Shown here: positions 1 through 7,556 of the stretch, in pieces
Layout: every line of letters begins with the position of its first letter
Numbering within the stretch: position 1 is the stretch's first letter
Source of the DNA: Anaerolineae bacterium
Lineage (GTDB): Bacteria; Chloroflexota; Anaerolineae; Promineifilales; Promineifilaceae
NCBI GenBank assembly: GCA_023382655.1
Contig: JAHDWK010000006.1
Coordinates: 248,001-312,000, forward strand
DNA: 64,000 nt
Reading direction: 5' to 3'
Notes under the pieces: model-generated
Seen by the model: the letters and a program-made list of their open reading frames with translations, nothing else
Database searches by the model: none
Told to the model about the DNA's origin: nothing
Program-made: the position numbers and the translations under genes

Positions 1-207
1 TTGAACCCGCCGCAGGTGGGCATCCTGGGGCTGCACCGCATTGACGAGCGCCCCGTCGCCCGCAACGGTGAAGTGGTCATCCGCTCCATGATGTACCTGG
101 CACTGAGTTATGATCATCGGTTGGTAGACGGCCGTGAAGCCGTGCAATTCCTGGCCCGCCTCAAAGACCTCATCGAAGAACCGGAAACATTGTTGCTGGA
201 AGGGTAA
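1..207 (+). CDS. sucB: 2-oxoglutarate dehydrogenase E2 (dihydrolipoamide succinyltransferase), C-terminal fragment
   Basis: This is the last 68 codons of the catalytic domain of an E2 acyltransferase; the 5' part lies outside the window, so the TTG at base 1 is not a real start. The motif [16 protein letters not shown] contains the DHRxxDG catalytic block, and the NPPQ..ILG stretch and LLLEG end match OdhB/SucB rather than the pyruvate E2. The enzyme transfers the succinyl group from lipoamide to CoA in the TCA cycle. The stop codon TAA (205-207) opens a TAATTGAG repeat. A diverged second copy of the last 22 codons lies at 770-838, after the hicBA module. A lipoate ligase that could serve such an E2 is at 17003-17989. 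Confidence 0.85.
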   Translation: MNPPQVGILGLHRIDERPVARNGEVVIRSMMYLALSYDHRLVDGREAVQFLARLKDLIEEPETLLLEG

Positions 208-226
208 TTGAGTAATTGAGTAACTG
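204..226. repeat. TAATTGAG octamer array
   Basis: Two full and one partial 8-bp unit (TAATTGAG, TAATTGAG, TAACTG) begin in the sucB stop codon. The same unit type recurs at 7321-7344, 23249-23305 and 26226-26286. Confidence 0.7.
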
Positions 227-230
227 ATTC

Positions 231-260
231 TTTACACACGGAGAATGCCCCGTGTACACT
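231..260 (+). promoter_or_regulatory. candidate hicBA promoter with internal operator palindrome
   Basis: TTTACA (231-236) and TACACT (255-260) are spaced by 18 bp and resemble a sigma-70 promoter. The spacer contains an inverted repeat, ACACGG (236-241) and CCGTGT (250-255), exactly where an autoregulating antitoxin would block RNA polymerase. HicB antitoxins often repress their own operon; that this palindrome is its operator is inferred. Confidence 0.45.
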
Positions 261-305
261 TGGTGAACGGCACCGTTTGATTAGTTGCCTGCTGAGGAAT
301 ATGAA

Positions 306-536
306 ATGGAAAAAATAGCCACATTACACATTGAAAAATTGCCGGAAGGGGTTTATCTGGCTACATCTGATGATATTCCTGGTCTGGTGGCACAGGGACG
401 CACCATCGCCGAAACACTGGAAATTGCCCGTGATGTCGCCAGAAAACTCATGGAAGCCCAAAATGAACGACACAATCCTATTAAACTGACGGCCGTGCGG
501 GATACTTTCGATTATCCGTTAATTGTAGGCACGTGA
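306..536 (+). CDS. hicB: HicB-like antitoxin
   Basis: A 76-residue protein of the short HicB type, whose partly degraded RNase-H-like fold binds and neutralises HicA. The sequence shows the typical order: beta strands around EGVYLATSDDIPGL, a helix with the AETLEIARDVARKLME pattern, and a short C-terminal tail. I chose ATG 306 because GAGGA (294-298) lies just upstream; an in-frame TTG at 285 is possible but has no good ribosome-binding site. The gene overlaps hicA by the last base of its stop (TGATG), so the pair is translationally coupled, with the antitoxin first, the reverse of the classic hicAB order. The antitoxin frame is intact although its toxin is interrupted. Confidence 0.75.
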   Translation: MEKIATLHIEKLPEGVYLATSDDIPGLVAQGRTIAETLEIARDVARKLMEAQNERHNPIKLTAVRDTFDYPLIVGT

Positions 537-760
537 TGGGCAGACTGGCTGGCTTCAAGTACCGAGACATTATCAAACGCCTTAAACGATTGGGGTTTGA
601 ATTTGACCGGCAAGCAGCCGGCAGCCACGAAATCTGATACAACCCACACACGGATCGCTATACGACGATACCGAACCATACAGGTGATATGCCGGCGGGC
701 ACATTGCGGGCCATTCTCAAACAAGCCGATGTAACGCCTGAGGAATTCCTCAACACCTGA
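536..760 (+). pseudogene. hicA: HicA-like mRNA interferase toxin, interrupted by TGA
   Basis: Read through, this frame gives 74 residues with all HicA landmarks: an N-terminal helix (residues 9-20), the GSHEI strand with the catalytic His at about residue 31, the TIPNH turn, and the C-terminal PAGTLRAILKQADVTPEEF helix. Codon 34 is TGA (635-637), where HicA proteins of this type have Trp (GSHEIW), so one TGG-to-TGA change explains the break. The rest of the frame shows no further damage, so the inactivation is recent or is a sequencing error. HicA cleaves mRNA; the 33-residue product made here would lack most of the fold. TGA is used as a normal stop throughout the window, so recoding is unlikely. 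Confidence 0.8.
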
Positions 761-769
761 CCAAATAAA

Positions 770-838
770 GCCGTGCAATTCCTGGCCCGCCTCAAAGAAC
801 TGATCGGGGAGCCGGAAACACTGTTGCTGGAGGGATAA
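770..838 (+). pseudogene. Duplicated 3' end of the E2 gene
   Basis: Bases 770-840 match 139-209 (the end of sucB) at about 63 of 71 positions, with the first 29 identical. The reading frame encodes [22 protein letters not shown] and ends in TAA. Most differences are synonymous, so this copy diverged while still coding, probably in a related E2 gene, before being placed here. Its GGAGGG end (829-834) now sits six bases before the ATG at 841 and likely acts as ribosome-binding site for that gene. Confidence 0.8.
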
Positions 839-840
839 TT

Positions 841-1989
841 ATGGATTCCAAGGAATCAGGCCCCTTTGTATATGAAAACTGGAAACTCTTCCTCTCTGGA
901 AAACCATTGCAGGCTGTGTGGGAGTACCCTTTATTCACTGATGCTCATATTATCGGCGAGATTCGTAACAAGTATGGACCCTATCAACTACTAAATACAG
1001 TTCCCAACCCACCAGATTCGGGAAACTTGGCTCCAAGTATCATTTTAAGAACTCAAATGTACACTGATTCGGCTGACCGTATGAGCATGGAAAACACGAA
1101 CACAGAACGCTTCCATGGCGGTTTGTTGAGTGATGAGATAGCCGCGCTTGTAGCATTGTGCATGGGAATAAGAACACAGGCAGGAGGAGCGACAAGATAT
1201 TTTACGCCCGAAAATGATCCCCAGGGACAACCAATAAACTGGTTCTCAGATCAAAATCCGACACTTGTTAAAAGAATGACTCGGGGAGCTATTTTGCCAC
1301 GAGCGCTCCATACCCACAATCTCGAACAGACACATTTGCTTGGGCGTTTAACTGAGCTTTCCGCATCTGAGGCAATTGCACTTGTCCGCGCAGCCAGACT
1401 TTATCAGGATGCGGTTTGGATCATAGAATCTGAACCAGAATTGGCTTGGCTCTTTTTTGTATCTGCTATCGAAATCGCTGCAAATCATTGGTTTCAGGCG
1501 GAATCCGACGCAATGGTCACACTTGAAGAGGCCAAACCTGACCTGGTTACGTTTCTTGACAAAGCCGCAGGGCAAGCCGTAGCTCAGGAAATTGCTCGTG
1601 AATTTGCACCATATCTGCGCAGTTCAAAAAAGTTCAGAGACTTTGCTATTAACTTCCTACCTGATCCGCTTCAAGAACGTCCTGAAGAGTTATTTCAAGT
1701 TTCATGGAATACCAAGAACATGAAAAAGGCATTGGTACAGATTTATGATTATCGCTCTCGTGCTCTTCATGGCGGTATCCCATTTCCATTACCAATGTGT
1801 ATTCCTGCAAGTGCAATGAAGGAAGAAAAACCGCTTGGGTTAGCAACGAGTGCTTATGGTAGCGTGTGGCTCGCTAAAGACACCCCAATGCTGCTTCATG
1901 TATTTGAACATATCGTTCGACATGCCTTACTTAATTGGTGGGAGTCAATGCTTTCTGATGAAAATGACAAAAAAGCTGCTCATTATTGA
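841..1989 (+). CDS. ApeA-HEPN-like protein of unknown function
   Basis: A 382-residue soluble protein with no recognised catalytic domain in its N-terminal two thirds. Near residue 300 the sequence YDYRSRALHGG has the R-x4-H arrangement and flanking YxxRS..HG seen in ApeA-type HEPN domains, and the earlier helix LFFVSAIEIAANHWF fits the first HEPN helix. HEPN proteins are often RNases in defence or stress modules, but that role is not shown here. The gene is visibly more AT-rich than its neighbours and contains no ACGGCCGT octamer, which suggests recent acquisition. It follows the interrupted hicBA module and borrows its Shine-Dalgarno from the duplicated E2 end. Confidence 0.5.
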   Translation: MDSKESGPFVYENWKLFLSGKPLQAVWEYPLFTDAHIIGEIRNKYGPYQLLNTVPNPPDSGNLAPSIILRTQMYTDSADRMSMENTNTERFHGGLLSDEIAALVALCMGIRTQAGGATRYFTPENDPQGQPINWFSDQNPTLVKRMTRGAILPRALHTHNLEQTHLLGRLTELSASEAIALVRAARLYQDAVWIIESEPELAWLFFVSAIEIAANHWFQAESDAMVTLEEAKPDLVTFLDKAAGQAVAQEIAREFAPYLRSSKKFRDFAINFLPDPLQERPEELFQVSWNTKNMKKALVQIYDYRSRALHGGIPFPLPMCIPASAMKEEKPLGLATSAYGSVWLAKDTPMLLHVFEHIVRHALLNWWESMLSDENDKKAAHY

Positions 1990-2033
1990 CTGAGTAAAAC
2001 ATGAAATTGCAATATCTTACGGAGCAGCTTTTT
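1970..2033. repeat. 12-bp inverted repeat across the HEPN-like gene stop
   Basis: AAAAAGCTGCTC (1970-1981) and GAGCAGCTTTTT (2022-2033) are perfectly complementary, with a 40-base loop containing the stop codon. It could act as a weak terminator or mark a rearrangement edge. Confidence 0.45.
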
Positions 2034-2109
2034 CCACGAAAGATAGTGCGCCGGTGAAGCGGACGCGGTCGCTGCGGTACAGTTCTTTGGTGTGGTGCAG
2101 GCCACGGCC
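2017..2109 (-). pseudogene. possible remnant of an unknown minus-strand gene
   Basis: The minus strand reads YGRGLHHTKELYRSD followed by RVRFTGALSFVEKAAP and a stop at 2017-2019. It has protein-like composition and carries an ACGGCCGT site, but it joins low-complexity sequence upstream and no family was recognised. The rest of 1990-2276 holds no gene that I can support. Confidence 0.25.
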
Positions 2110-2217
2110 GTACCCCCTGCCTCCTCCCCATAATTTTTCATCCTGCAAACTACTTGCCCCCCACCCCATTGTGGCAGAAAATAGGTGCACAACAGACAAC
2201 ACCCACAAAGGATGCCC

Positions 2218-2266
2218 TTCATCCTTCATAATTCCTAATTCATAATTCCTAATTCCCAATTCCCCA
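2218..2266. repeat. TTCCTAA heptamer array before acyl-CoA synthetase
   Basis: Seven contiguous 7-bp units (TTCATCC, TTCATAA, TTCCTAA, TTCATAA, TTCCTAA, TTCCCAA, TTCCCCA) run directly into the AGGAGG ribosome-binding site of the next gene. Confidence 0.8.
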
Positions 2267-2276
2267 GGAGGCCCGC

Positions 2277-3857
2277 ATGATTTTCAAGAGTCCTTATCCC
2301 GATGTGCAAATCCCCGATATGCCGCTGACCCCCTATTTGCTGGAGCGGATCAAACCGTTTGGCGACAAAGCGGCACTGATTGATGGCCCCAGCGGCCGTA
2401 CCCTGACCTTTACGCAGTTGGCCGGGGCCATTCGCCTGGTGGCGTCCAGCCTCAGCCAGCGCGGTTTTGGCAAGGGGGATGTGTTTGCCATTTACAGCCC
2501 CAATCTGCCCGAATACGCCATCGCCTTCCACGCCGTCTCCCTCATCGGCGGCACCGTCACCACCGTCAACCCGCTATACACGGCCGACGAACTGGCGCAC
2601 CAGCTACAAGATTCCAATGCCAAATATCTGCTGACCATCTCCCTCTTTTTACCCAACGCCAAAGCCGCCGCCGCCAATTCCAACGTCGAGGAGATTTTCA
2701 CCTTTGACCCGGTGGAGGGGGCCACGCCGTTTGGGACCTTGTTGCAGAGCGACGGCCGTGTCCCCGACATCACCATCAACCCCGCCGAAGACGTGGTCGT
2801 CATGCCCTATTCCAGCGGCACCACCGGCTATCCCAAAGGGGTCATGCTCACCCACCGCAACATCGTGGCCAACATGGTTCAATGTGAAGGCATTCCCAAC
2901 TTCAAAATGGTCTCCCCGGCCGACACCATCATGGGCATCCTGCCCTTCTACCACATCTACGGCATGGTGGTCATTATGAACATGAGCCTGATGATGGGCG
3001 CGACCATCGTCACCATGCCCCGTTTTGACCTGCCCCAATTCCTGGAACTGATTCAGAAACACAAAGTCACCCGCACCAACGTCGTGCCGCCCATCCTGCT
3101 GGCCTTAGCCAAACATCCGCTCATTGACCAGTATGATCTCTCTTCTCTAGAGGAATTGACCTCCGGCGCGGCCCCCTTGAGCGAAGAGTTGGCCGAAGCG
3201 GTGGTGCAGCGGATTGGCTGCAATGTGATTCAGGGGTATGGCATGACGGAAACCAGCCCGGTGACCCACGTCTGCCCCAACTTCCCCGGCATGATCAAAC
3301 GCGCTTCCATTGGCCCCGCTGTGGCCAATACCGAGACGATGATTGTGTCCGTGGAAACGGGCGAGCCGGTGGGTCACAATCAGAATGGCGAACTGTGGCT
3401 GCGCGGACCACAGGTGATGAAAGGGTACCTGAACAACCCGGACGCCACCGCCGCCACCATTGACGAAAACGGCTGGCTGCACACCGGCGACATTGGTTAT
3501 GCGGATGATGACGGCTACTTCTATATTGTGGATCGCTTGAAGGAGTTGATTAAGTACAAAGGGTTCCAGGTGGCCCCGGCAGAACTGGAAGGGCTGCTGC
3601 TGACGCACCCGGCGATTGCCGACGCGGCCGTCATCCCCAGCCCGGACGAGGAAGCGGGTGAAGTGCCCAAAGCGTTTGTGGTGCTCAAACCGGGGCAAGA
3701 AGTCAGCGCGGAGGCAATTATGGCCTGGGTGGCCGAGCGGGTCTCGCCACAAAAGAAAATCCGCCGCCTGCAATTTACCGACCAGGTGCCCAAATCCCTC
3801 TCCGGCAAAATCCTGCGCCGCGTCCTGGTAGATCAGGAACGGGCGGCGCAAATTTAG
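2277..3857 (+). CDS. acyl-CoA synthetase (AMP-forming; 4-coumarate/long-chain fatty acid CoA ligase type)
   Basis: This 526-residue ANL-superfamily enzyme activates a carboxylic acid to its acyl-adenylate and then to the CoA thioester. Visible motifs are the phosphate loop YSSGTTGYPKGV (about 178-189), GYGMTETSP (about 320), the hinge TGDIGYADDDGYF followed by DRLKELIKYKGFQVAP, and the catalytic-lysine region KSLSGKILRR near the C-terminus. Length and motif spelling are closest to plant-like 4CL and short 'long-chain' ligases; the substrate cannot be told. ATG 2277 has a perfect AGGAGG (2266-2271) five bases upstream. It may supply acyl-CoA to the acyl-CoA dehydrogenase at 10051-11292. Confidence 0.88.
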   Translation: MIFKSPYPDVQIPDMPLTPYLLERIKPFGDKAALIDGPSGRTLTFTQLAGAIRLVASSLSQRGFGKGDVFAIYSPNLPEYAIAFHAVSLIGGTVTTVNPLYTADELAHQLQDSNAKYLLTISLFLPNAKAAAANSNVEEIFTFDPVEGATPFGTLLQSDGRVPDITINPAEDVVVMPYSSGTTGYPKGVMLTHRNIVANMVQCEGIPNFKMVSPADTIMGILPFYHIYGMVVIMNMSLMMGATIVTMPRFDLPQFLELIQKHKVTRTNVVPPILLALAKHPLIDQYDLSSLEELTSGAAPLSEELAEAVVQRIGCNVIQGYGMTETSPVTHVCPNFPGMIKRASIGPAVANTETMIVSVETGEPVGHNQNGELWLRGPQVMKGYLNNPDATAATIDENGWLHTGDIGYADDDGYFYIVDRLKELIKYKGFQVAPAELEGLLLTHPAIADAAVIPSPDEEAGEVPKAFVVLKPGQEVSAEAIMAWVAERVSPQKKIRRLQFTDQVPKSLSGKILRRVLVDQERAAQI

Positions 3858-3860
3858 TTT

Positions 3861-3910
3861 GTAGTAGGCGATTTATCGCCATAGCAATAAGGCGATAAAT
3901 CGCCTACTAC
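3861..3910. repeat. 20-bp perfect hairpin (GTAGTAGGCGATTTATCGCC family)
   Basis: Arms 3861-3880 and 3891-3910 are perfect reverse complements around a 10-base loop. It fills the gap between acyl-CoA synthetase and GH31 and could serve as a terminator, though it lacks a clear T-run. A shorter similar hairpin is at 23150-23167. Confidence 0.85.
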
Positions 3911-3929
3911 GAACACAAACCACATATCT

Positions 3930-6551
3930 ATGACCTCCATCCCTCCCCACTTCCAACTCCCTTTCCGGCCAATGGCTGATCCCCAGGCAATGGTTATTTC
4001 CGGTAATGCCCGGTTTACGGTGCTGGCGTCGCGGTTGATCCGATTGGAGTATGCGGCGAACGGCCGTTTCCAAGACGCCCCCTCCCAACTTGTCTGGTTC
4101 CGCCAACAGCCGGTACCGGAATTCAGCGTGGAGGAACGGGACGGCCGTGTCCACATTCACACGTCCCATCTGCACCTCAGCTACCAGAGCGGACGGCCGT
4201 TTACGGCCGAATCCTTGAGCATTACACTGCTGGACGGCGGCGTCACCTGGCACGCCGGGGAGGTGGATACCGGAAATTTGCGCGGCACGTACCGCACGCT
4301 GGACGCCATCAGCGGCAGCACACCGCTGGAGCCGGGGTTACTTTCCCGCCAGGGCTGGGCCGTGGTGGATGATTCACACACGCTGCTCTTCCGGGGAGAT
4401 GGCTGGCTGGAACCGCGTTCAGATGGGGGCATAGATTGGTACTTTTTGGGCTACGGCCGTGACTACACTGCCTGCCTGCAAGAGTACGCCCGCCTCACCG
4501 GAGCCGCGCCGCTGCTGCCCCGCTGGGCGCTAGGTAACTGGTGGAGCCGCTATTGGGCCTACAGCCAGCACGAACTGACCCGCCTGATGGAAGAGTTCCG
4601 CCGCGCCCACATTCCCCTGTCCGTGTGCATTGTGGACATGGATTGGCACCTGACGGACGTGGGCGAGTATAACGGCTGGACGGGGTACACCTGGAACCGT
4701 GACCTCTTCCCGGAACCGGACGCCTTCATCGGCTGGCTGCATGAATTGGGGTTGAAAACGGCACTCAACCTGCACCCGGCGTTGGGCATACGGCCGTATG
4801 AAGAACAATACCCCGCCCTGGCCGAACGGCTGGGCATCCCCCCCGGCGAAACCATCGCCTTCAACATCGCCGACCCCGCTTTTGCCAATGCCTATTTTGA
4901 GCTGCTGCATCACCCCTATGAAAAGTTGGGCGTAGATTTCTGGTGGATGGATTGGCAGCAGGGTACACTCAGCGACCTGCCCGGTTTAGACCCGCTCTGG
5001 TGGCTGAACCATTTGCATTTTTATGATTTGGGGCGGGATGGCAAACGGCCGTTCATCTTCTCGCGCTGGGGTGGGTTGGGCAATCACCGCTACCCCATCG
5101 GCTTCTCCGGCGACACCTGGGTCACGTGGGAATCGCTGGCCTTCCAGCCCTACTTCACCGCCACCGCCGCCAACGTCGGCTACGGCTGGTGGAGCCACGA
5201 CATTGGCGGCCATATGTTTGGTGTGGAAGACAGCGAATTGTATGCTCGGTGGGTGCAGTTTGGCCTGTTTAGCCCCATCCTGCGGCTGCACAGCACCAAA
5301 AACCCGTTCCACGAACGCCGCCCCCACGCCTACGACGCCGAAACGTACCGCGTCACCAAAGAAGCGATGCAGTTGCGCCACGCCTTCATCCCCTATCTGT
5401 ACACCCAATCCTGGCGCAACCACACGGAACATATCTCACCCATTCGCCCCCTTTACCACAACTACCCGGACGCTGAGGCCGCCTACCACTGCCCGCAGCA
5501 GTACACCTTTGGCAGCGAACTCCTCGTCGCGCCCTATGTGGAACCGGCCGACCCGGACACGCGCCTCAGCCGCCAGGTGGTCTGGCTGCCACCGGGCGGC
5601 TGGTATCACTTTTTCACGGGTGAATTTCTGCCCGGTGACGGGTGGGTTGCGCAATATGGCCGTCTGGAAGACATCCCCGTGTTTGCCAGAGCGGGGGCGA
5701 TTGTGCCGTTGGGACCACAGGTGGGTTGGGGCAATGTGGGCATTCCGGGGGAATTGGACGTACACGTTTTTGCGGGGGCGGACGGCCGTTTCACGCTCTA
5801 TGAAGATGACGGCGAAACCACTGCTTACCAGTCTGGTGACTACAGTTTGCTGGAATTCCAACAAACGTGGCGGGAGCGGGAACTGGAACTGCGTCTGGCC
5901 CCTGTAGCCGGACACACCAATCATCATCCGGCCCTGCGTACCATCCGCCTGCATGTGCATGGCGTCCGGTATCCGCTCTATGTGGCCGTGATGCTGGCCG
6001 AGGCGCCGTTATCGTGCCATTTGCGCTACGACGGCCGTACCGAAACCATCCATCTCAGCGGTGTCAACCTGCCTAAAGAAGCCTCCCTCACCGTCACCAT
6101 TGGCACGGACGAAGAAAGCCTGCTCGCCCACCGCGACCGCACGCCGGAAAAAGTAAACGCCATGCTGCACACCTTCCGGCTGGAAAGCCAGGTCAAAATG
6201 GGCATCTCACAACAACTCGAAACGCTGCTGGCCGACCCCACCATCTTGAAACGATTTGCGCCCTTGCTCAAACCATCCCAGGCGCGGGCGCTGTTGGAGG
6301 TGACGCAGCAGGCGGGGGTGCATCATGTGCGGAACACGGCCGTGCCCGACCTGCTGCTCCTCTGGAATAACCACCAAAACGAATCATTTCAGTACCAGTT
6401 GAATGAATACGACAACCACCGTTTTGAGATTGAAAAACGGTTTGGCACGCAATCTGGTGTTGTACCTCTTTTTCAGCCGCTCGTGCCTGAGCACTCGTGG
6501 CAGTTGACGGTAGATTATGGGGGGGTGACGGCCGTGACGCTAAGACCCTAA
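3930..6551 (+). CDS. glycoside hydrolase family 31 (alpha-glucosidase/alpha-xylosidase type)
   Basis: This 873-residue protein has the GH31 order: an N-terminal beta-sandwich, a TIM barrel and C-terminal beta domains with the YEDDGET motif. The nucleophile is likely Asp341 in FWWMDWQQG and the acid/base Asp395 in GFSGDTWVTW; the SRWGGLGNHRYP and GGHMFG stretches are typical barrel elements. GH31 enzymes release alpha-linked glucose or xylose with retention; which sugar cannot be said. No signal peptide is seen, so it is probably cytoplasmic. About 150 residues after the usual end form an extra C-terminal region I do not recognise. The last codons (LRP, then TAA at 6549-6551) lie inside a palindromic repeat shared with the convergent GNAT gene. 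Confidence 0.88.
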   Translation: MTSIPPHFQLPFRPMADPQAMVISGNARFTVLASRLIRLEYAANGRFQDAPSQLVWFRQQPVPEFSVEERDGRVHIHTSHLHLSYQSGRPFTAESLSITLLDGGVTWHAGEVDTGNLRGTYRTLDAISGSTPLEPGLLSRQGWAVVDDSHTLLFRGDGWLEPRSDGGIDWYFLGYGRDYTACLQEYARLTGAAPLLPRWALGNWWSRYWAYSQHELTRLMEEFRRAHIPLSVCIVDMDWHLTDVGEYNGWTGYTWNRDLFPEPDAFIGWLHELGLKTALNLHPALGIRPYEEQYPALAERLGIPPGETIAFNIADPAFANAYFELLHHPYEKLGVDFWWMDWQQGTLSDLPGLDPLWWLNHLHFYDLGRDGKRPFIFSRWGGLGNHRYPIGFSGDTWVTWESLAFQPYFTATAANVGYGWWSHDIGGHMFGVEDSELYARWVQFGLFSPILRLHSTKNPFHERRPHAYDAETYRVTKEAMQLRHAFIPYLYTQSWRNHTEHISPIRPLYHNYPDAEAAYHCPQQYTFGSELLVAPYVEPADPDTRLSRQVVWLPPGGWYHFFTGEFLPGDGWVAQYGRLEDIPVFARAGAIVPLGPQVGWGNVGIPGELDVHVFAGADGRFTLYEDDGETTAYQSGDYSLLEFQQTWRERELELRLAPVAGHTNHHPALRTIRLHVHGVRYPLYVAVMLAEAPLSCHLRYDGRTETIHLSGVNLPKEASLTVTIGTDEESLLAHRDRTPEKVNAMLHTFRLESQVKMGISQQLETLLADPTILKRFAPLLKPSQARALLEVTQQAGVHHVRNTAVPDLLLLWNNHQNESFQYQLNEYDNHRFEIEKRFGTQSGVVPLFQPLVPEHSWQLTVDYGGVTAVTLRP

Positions 6552-6575
6552 GGGTTTTGAAAACCCTTAGGGTCT
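6543..6575. repeat. AGACCCTAAGGG palindrome holding two stop codons
   Basis: A perfect inverted repeat, 16-bp arms 6543-6558 and 6560-6575 around one base. It contains TAA of the plus-strand GH31 gene (6549-6551) and TAG of the minus-strand GNAT gene (6548-6550). A near-identical element ends the ECF sigma gene at 56051-56083. It probably works as a bidirectional terminator. Confidence 0.9.
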
Positions 6576-7291
6576 GCACCGGAACGCCGCGCTGCCAGGG
6601 GATGGCGCTGTTGCCCTTGCGCGTCAAAATTGGTGGAGTCAAGCCATGTTTCAAATGCTCGTTTGATAGCCGGCCATTCAGTATCAATAATAGAAAACCA
6701 GGTTGTATCCCGATTGCGCCCCTTATAAATGAGTGCCTGGCGGAAGATGCCTTCAAACGTAAAACCCAGGCGTAAAGCGGCGCGGCGGGAAGCATCATTC
6801 AGCGCGTCACATTTCCACTCATAACGGCGGTAGCCCAGTTCGTCAAAGGTGCGGCGCATCATCAGGTACATCGCTTCGGTGGCGACAACGGTTTTCTGCA
6901 AACAGGGCGCATAATTGATATGCCCCACCTCCATCACACCGTGCGCGGGTGTGATGCGCAGGTAGCTGGCAACACCTTCCGCTCGTCCTGTTGCCTGGTT
7001 GATAATGGCATAAAACAGGGGGTCATCACCCCGGCTGCTGGCTTCGATATGGCTATAAAATTCGGCAAAAGTGGCAAAAGGGCCATACGAGAGATACGTC
7101 CAGAGACGGCCGTCCGCATCTTCGCTGTAAGCCTGAAACAACTCGTCGGCGTGGCGTTCCGGGTCGAGTGATTCCAGGTGGCAGGTACGGCCGTGCATCG
7201 TCGTTCGTGGCGGCCACGGCCGTGGCTGCCAATCAGCCACCGGAAAGCCAACTGGTTGTTCTAAATGATTGTGTGTGTTGTGTGGCGTCAT
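6548..7291 (-). CDS. GNAT N-acetyltransferase, RimJ/RimL type
   Basis: A 247-residue acetyltransferase resembling RimJ/RimL-like GNAT proteins. Features include the N-terminal RTCHLESLDPERHADEL pattern, the beta4-beta5 region EVGHINYAPCLQKTVVATEA, which provides the acetyl-CoA site, and the late motif YRRYEWKCDALNDASRRAALRLGF followed by GIFRQ, characteristic of the family. The acceptor is unknown. The final residues DPKGFQNP and the stop are encoded by the AGACCCTAAGGG palindrome. The ATG lies directly behind three copies of a 7-bp repeat that on this strand reads ACAAAGG, so the repeat supplies the AAAGGA ribosome-binding site. Confidence 0.8.
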   Translation of the reverse strand: MTPHNTHNHLEQPVGFPVADWQPRPWPPRTTMHGRTCHLESLDPERHADELFQAYSEDADGRLWTYLSYGPFATFAEFYSHIEASSRGDDPLFYAIINQATGRAEGVASYLRITPAHGVMEVGHINYAPCLQKTVVATEAMYLMMRRTFDELGYRRYEWKCDALNDASRRAALRLGFTFEGIFRQALIYKGRNRDTTWFSIIDTEWPAIKRAFETWLDSTNFDAQGQQRHPLAARRSGADPKGFQNP

Positions 7292-7293
7292 TC

Positions 7294-7386
7294 GTCCTTT
7301 GTCCTTTGTCCTTTGTTATTGGGTAATTGGGTAACTGGGTAATTGCTCACCTTGTCACCCTGTCACCCTGTCACCTTGTCACCCTG
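7294..7386. repeat. compound array: GTCCTTT, GGGTAATT and TCACCCTG units
   Basis: Three unrelated short-unit arrays stand side by side: three 7-bp GTCCTTT (7294-7314), three 8-bp GGGTAATT/GGGTAACT (7321-7344) and five 8-bp TCACCTTG/TCACCCTG (7347-7386). Each unit type recurs elsewhere in the window. Confidence 0.85.
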
Positions 7387-7417
7387 TCCCCCCTCGCCTG
7401 CTCAAGTATACCCATTT

Positions 7418-7445
7418 TTGGCATCTCCCAATCAGTTGGTATAAT
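7418..7445 (+). promoter_or_regulatory. promoter of tRNA-Leu
   Basis: TTGGCA (7418-7423) and TATAAT (7440-7445) are separated by 16 bp and end 12 bases before the mature tRNA, a good sigma-70 match. Confidence 0.7.
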
Positions 7446-7457
7446 TGCCCCTTTACT

Positions 7458-7539
7458 GGGGATGTGGCGGAACTGGCAGACGCGCATGACTTAGAATCAT
7501 GTGCCGCAAGGCGTGTGGGTTCAAGTCCCTCCATCCCCA
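7458..7539 (+). tRNA. tRNA-Leu (anticodon UAG)
   Basis: The acceptor stem pairs GGGGATG (7458-7464) with CATCCCC (7532-7538), followed by discriminator A. The anticodon stem CATGA/TCATG encloses the loop CTTAGAA, giving anticodon TAG, which reads CUA/CUN leucine codons. A long variable arm (around TGCCGCAAGGCG) confirms the class II leucine type, and GGTTCAAGTCC is the T-arm. The 3' CCA is not encoded. Confidence 0.93.
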
Positions 7540-7556
7540 CTGACGTTTAAGAAAGC

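Noticed and set aside
635-637. TGA in hicA as a selenocysteine codon, since selA is in the window
   Set aside because: The aligned residue in this toxin type is Trp, no SECIS-like hairpin follows, and TGA is an ordinary stop in many genes here.
5023-5907. 294-codon open frame overlapping the GH31 gene
   Set aside because: It is a shadow frame of the GH31 catalytic region, with Pro/Arg/Thr-rich composition and no recognisable motif.
7294-7386. Tandem repeats as a CRISPR array
   Set aside because: Units are 7-8 bp without unique spacers, and no cas genes are present.
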